Shown piece after piece: positions 62,388 through 64,000 of a stretch of DNA of 64,000 nucleotides. A program made the position numbers and the translations under genes. The stretch is taken from contig NZ_LMDB01000012.1 in the NCBI RefSeq assembly GCF_001425005.1, positions 648,964 through 712,963 on the forward strand, written 5' to 3'. Position 1 is the first letter of the stretch. Each line of letters starts with the position of its first letter. Origin of the DNA: Duganella sp. Root336D2 (GTDB taxonomy: Bacteria > Pseudomonadota > Gammaproteobacteria > Burkholderiales > Burkholderiaceae_D). The notes below the pieces were generated by a model that was given only the letters and a program-made list of their open reading frames with translations, had not been told where the DNA came from and ran no database searches.

Positions 62388-63080
62388 ATGGCCATCACCA
62401 ATACCCCCGTCACTGGCGGCAGCACGCCGACGCAAGCCCTGCTCAACGCGGTCAATACCCGCGGCAGTACCGGCTCCGACAAGAGCGTAACTGCCGACCA
62501 GGACAAATTCATGACGCTGCTGATCACGCAGCTGAAAAACCAGGACCCGCTGAACCCGCTGGACAACGCACAAGTGACCAGCCAGCTGGCGCAATTGCAG
62601 ACCGTCACCGGCATCAACAAGCTGAACGAGACGATCGAATCGCTGAAGAAGGATTACGCCAATTCGGCTTCGCTGCAGGCGACCAACCTGATCAACCACG
62701 GCGTGCTGGCGGCCGGCAAGAACCTGCAACTGGCTTCAAGCAAAGGCCTGTTCGGTGTTGAGATGAAGAACGCGGTCGACACGCTGCAGATCGATATCAA
62801 GAATGCCAGCGGCAAGGTGGTGCACTCGCTCTCGCTGCAGTCGGTCGATGCCGGCGTGCTGCCGCTGGGCTGGGACGGCAAACTGGCTGACGGCAGCACC
62901 GCGCCCGATGGCATGTACAGCGTGGAAGTCAGCGGCACCCTGGGCGGCAAGGCTGCCGAAGGCTTGCAGGCGCTGACTTTCGGCACCGTGGCCAGCGTGT
63001 CCACCGGCGCCGGCGGCACCAGGCTCAATGTTCCTGCCATCGGTCAATTGACCATGGACGACATCAAACAAGTTTTGTAA
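62388..63080 (+). CDS. flgD: Flagellar hook capping protein FlgD
   Basis: A 230-residue scaffold that caps the growing hook. The N-terminal FlgD motif DKFMTLLITQLKNQDPLNPL is followed by DNAQVTSQLAQLQTVTGINK, and the C-terminal part has the FlgD Ig-like/tudor region (VLPLGWDGKLADGSTAPDGM). Starts two bases after flgC and ends 24 bases before flgE. Confidence 0.97.
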   Translation: MAITNTPVTGGSTPTQALLNAVNTRGSTGSDKSVTADQDKFMTLLITQLKNQDPLNPLDNAQVTSQLAQLQTVTGINKLNETIESLKKDYANSASLQATNLINHGVLAAGKNLQLASSKGLFGVEMKNAVDTLQIDIKNASGKVVHSLSLQSVDAGVLPLGWDGKLADGSTAPDGMYSVEVSGTLGGKAAEGLQALTFGTVASVSTGAGGTRLNVPAIGQLTMDDIKQVL

Positions 63081-63104
63081 GCCCAACCTGATAGGGGAAA
63101 TACC

Positions 63105-64000
63105 ATGTTTCAACAAGGTCTCAGCGGTCTGAACGCCGCAGGCAAGTCGCTCGACGTTATCGGCAATAACATCGCCAACGCGAGCACGGTGGGCTTCAAA
63201 GGTTCGCAGGCACAGTTCGCCGACCTGTACGCCAACTCGCTGAACGGCGTGGCCGGCAACAACCCGGGTATCGGCGTGAGCATTTCGCGCATCGCGCAGC
63301 AATTCACGCAGGGCAACATCGAAACCACCAACAACCCGCTCGATATCTCGATCAATGGCGGCGGCTTCTTCCGCACCGTGGCGCCCAGCGGCGAAGTGCA
63401 GTACTCGCGCAACGGCCAGTTCCTGCTCGACAAGAACGGCATCATCACCAATGCCCAGGGCAATGCCATCACCGGCTACCTGGCCACCAAGGACGGCGTC
63501 ATCCTGGCCGGCGCACCGGTGCCGATCAAGATCGACACCGCCGACCTGACCCCGGTCGAGACCACCGAAGCGAACTTCAAGATCAACCTGTCGTCCACCT
63601 CGCCGATCCCGAGCAAAGTGCCGTTCGATGCTGGCGATCCGCTGACCTACAACAAGCAGACCGTGATGGACGTGTTCGACAGCCTGGGCAATGCCCACAC
63701 CATGTCGATGTTCTACGTGAACAAGGGCAGCGGCGTATGGGATGTGTACGCCGGCAGCGATGGCGTGCAGGTCAGTGCCAAGGCCGTGGCGCAGGCCGTA
63801 CTGGCCGACCCGGCTGCCAAGGCAGCCCGCGTGGCCTACGATGCTGCCGCAGCCGCGAACAATCCAGCCGGCATGCTGGCAGCACAGCAGGCCTACTCCG
63901 CAGCCGCCGGCGCCGCCATGACCGCCGCCGCTACCGCTGCCGGTGCGACTGCCGCCCAGCTGGCGAAACTGGCCGCCGTGTACACGCCCCCGACCGACGT
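63105..64000 (+). CDS. flgE: Flagellar hook protein FlgE with Ala-rich insertion (3' end outside window)
   Basis: Hook subunit; 298 codons are visible and the frame is still open at the window end. ATG 63105 follows AGGGGAAAT. N-terminus MFQQGLSGLNAAGKSLDVIG with NNIANASTVGFKGSQAQF is typical, as are NPLDISINGGGFF and SGEVQYSRNGQFLLDKNG. After VWDVYAGSDG (about residue 220) the normal hook sequence gives way to a stretch of at least 75 residues dominated by alanine (ARVAYDAAAAANNPAGML; MTAAATAAGATAAQLAKLA), which looks like an inserted helical or coiled-coil segment. Confidence 0.93.
   Translation, partial: MFQQGLSGLNAAGKSLDVIGNNIANASTVGFKGSQAQFADLYANSLNGVAGNNPGIGVSISRIAQQFTQGNIETTNNPLDISINGGGFFRTVAPSGEVQYSRNGQFLLDKNGIITNAQGNAITGYLATKDGVILAGAPVPIKIDTADLTPVETTEANFKINLSSTSPIPSKVPFDAGDPLTYNKQTVMDVFDSLGNAHTMSMFYVNKGSGVWDVYAGSDGVQVSAKAVAQAVLADPAAKAARVAYDAAAAANNPAGMLAAQQAYSAAAGAAMTAAATAAGATAAQLAKLAAVYTPPTD

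Overview
The window is an uninterrupted, gene-dense chromosomal segment of a GC-rich betaproteobacterium. The gene content and order (rne next to rluC and the moaA/mobA/moeA genes, yeaG-yeaH-ycgB, FlhF-FlhG-FliA followed by MotC-MotD, and an ExbB/ExbD/TonB operon) together with the protein sequences point to Oxalobacteraceae (Massilia / Duganella / Janthinobacterium group). This placement is inferred from sequence patterns, not from a search. I see no prophage, insertion sequence, integrase or CRISPR array. The only repeats are short intergenic dyads.

Layout. 1-2.2 kb: N-degron transferases (bpt, aat) with a Nudix hydrolase, then an initiator tRNA with its own promoter and terminator. 2.2-11 kb: a MerR/TipAS regulator with a recognisable autoregulatory promoter, a two-gene exported DUF3142 cassette of unknown function, alkA with an EamA exporter, xdhC, and a degenerate M48/PDZ lipoprotein. 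10.7-17 kb: housekeeping genes dut, coaBC, lspA, ileS, ribF. 17-21 kb: a TonB-ExbB-ExbD-ExbD-TPR energy-transduction operon. 21.3-26 kb: the stress operon yeaG-yeaH-ycgB. 26.4-35.3 kb: a deaminase, a YbbP-like permease, a CqsS/LqsS-type sensor kinase with a separate response regulator, a truncated haemoglobin, rmuC and an orphan sugar-binding protein.

35.3-42.8 kb: a leftward run rne, chrA, moaA and a single open frame joining MobA and MoeA. 43.4-50.2 kb: rluC, a HAD phosphatase, a Rieske protein and an SppA-type protease in a tightly coupled operon, then rsuA, an EF-hand protein, a VOC protein, a DUF2061 protein and an FAH-family hydrolase. 50.3-64 kb: flagellar genes flhB, flhA, flhF, flhG, fliA, motC, motD, then flgA-flgM-flgN divergent from flgB-flgC-flgD-flgE. 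The last gene runs off the window.

Most notable: a quorum-sensing-like kinase/regulator pair with no autoinducer synthase in view; a MobA-MoeA fusion; FlhG that keeps its FlhF-activating motif but lacks a normal P-loop; FlgE with a long alanine-rich insertion; an M48 protein whose zinc motif has lost its first histidine; an exported protein with LRAT/NlpC-like His and Cys motifs; and a family of intergenic dyads built on GGGTCAGACCC.
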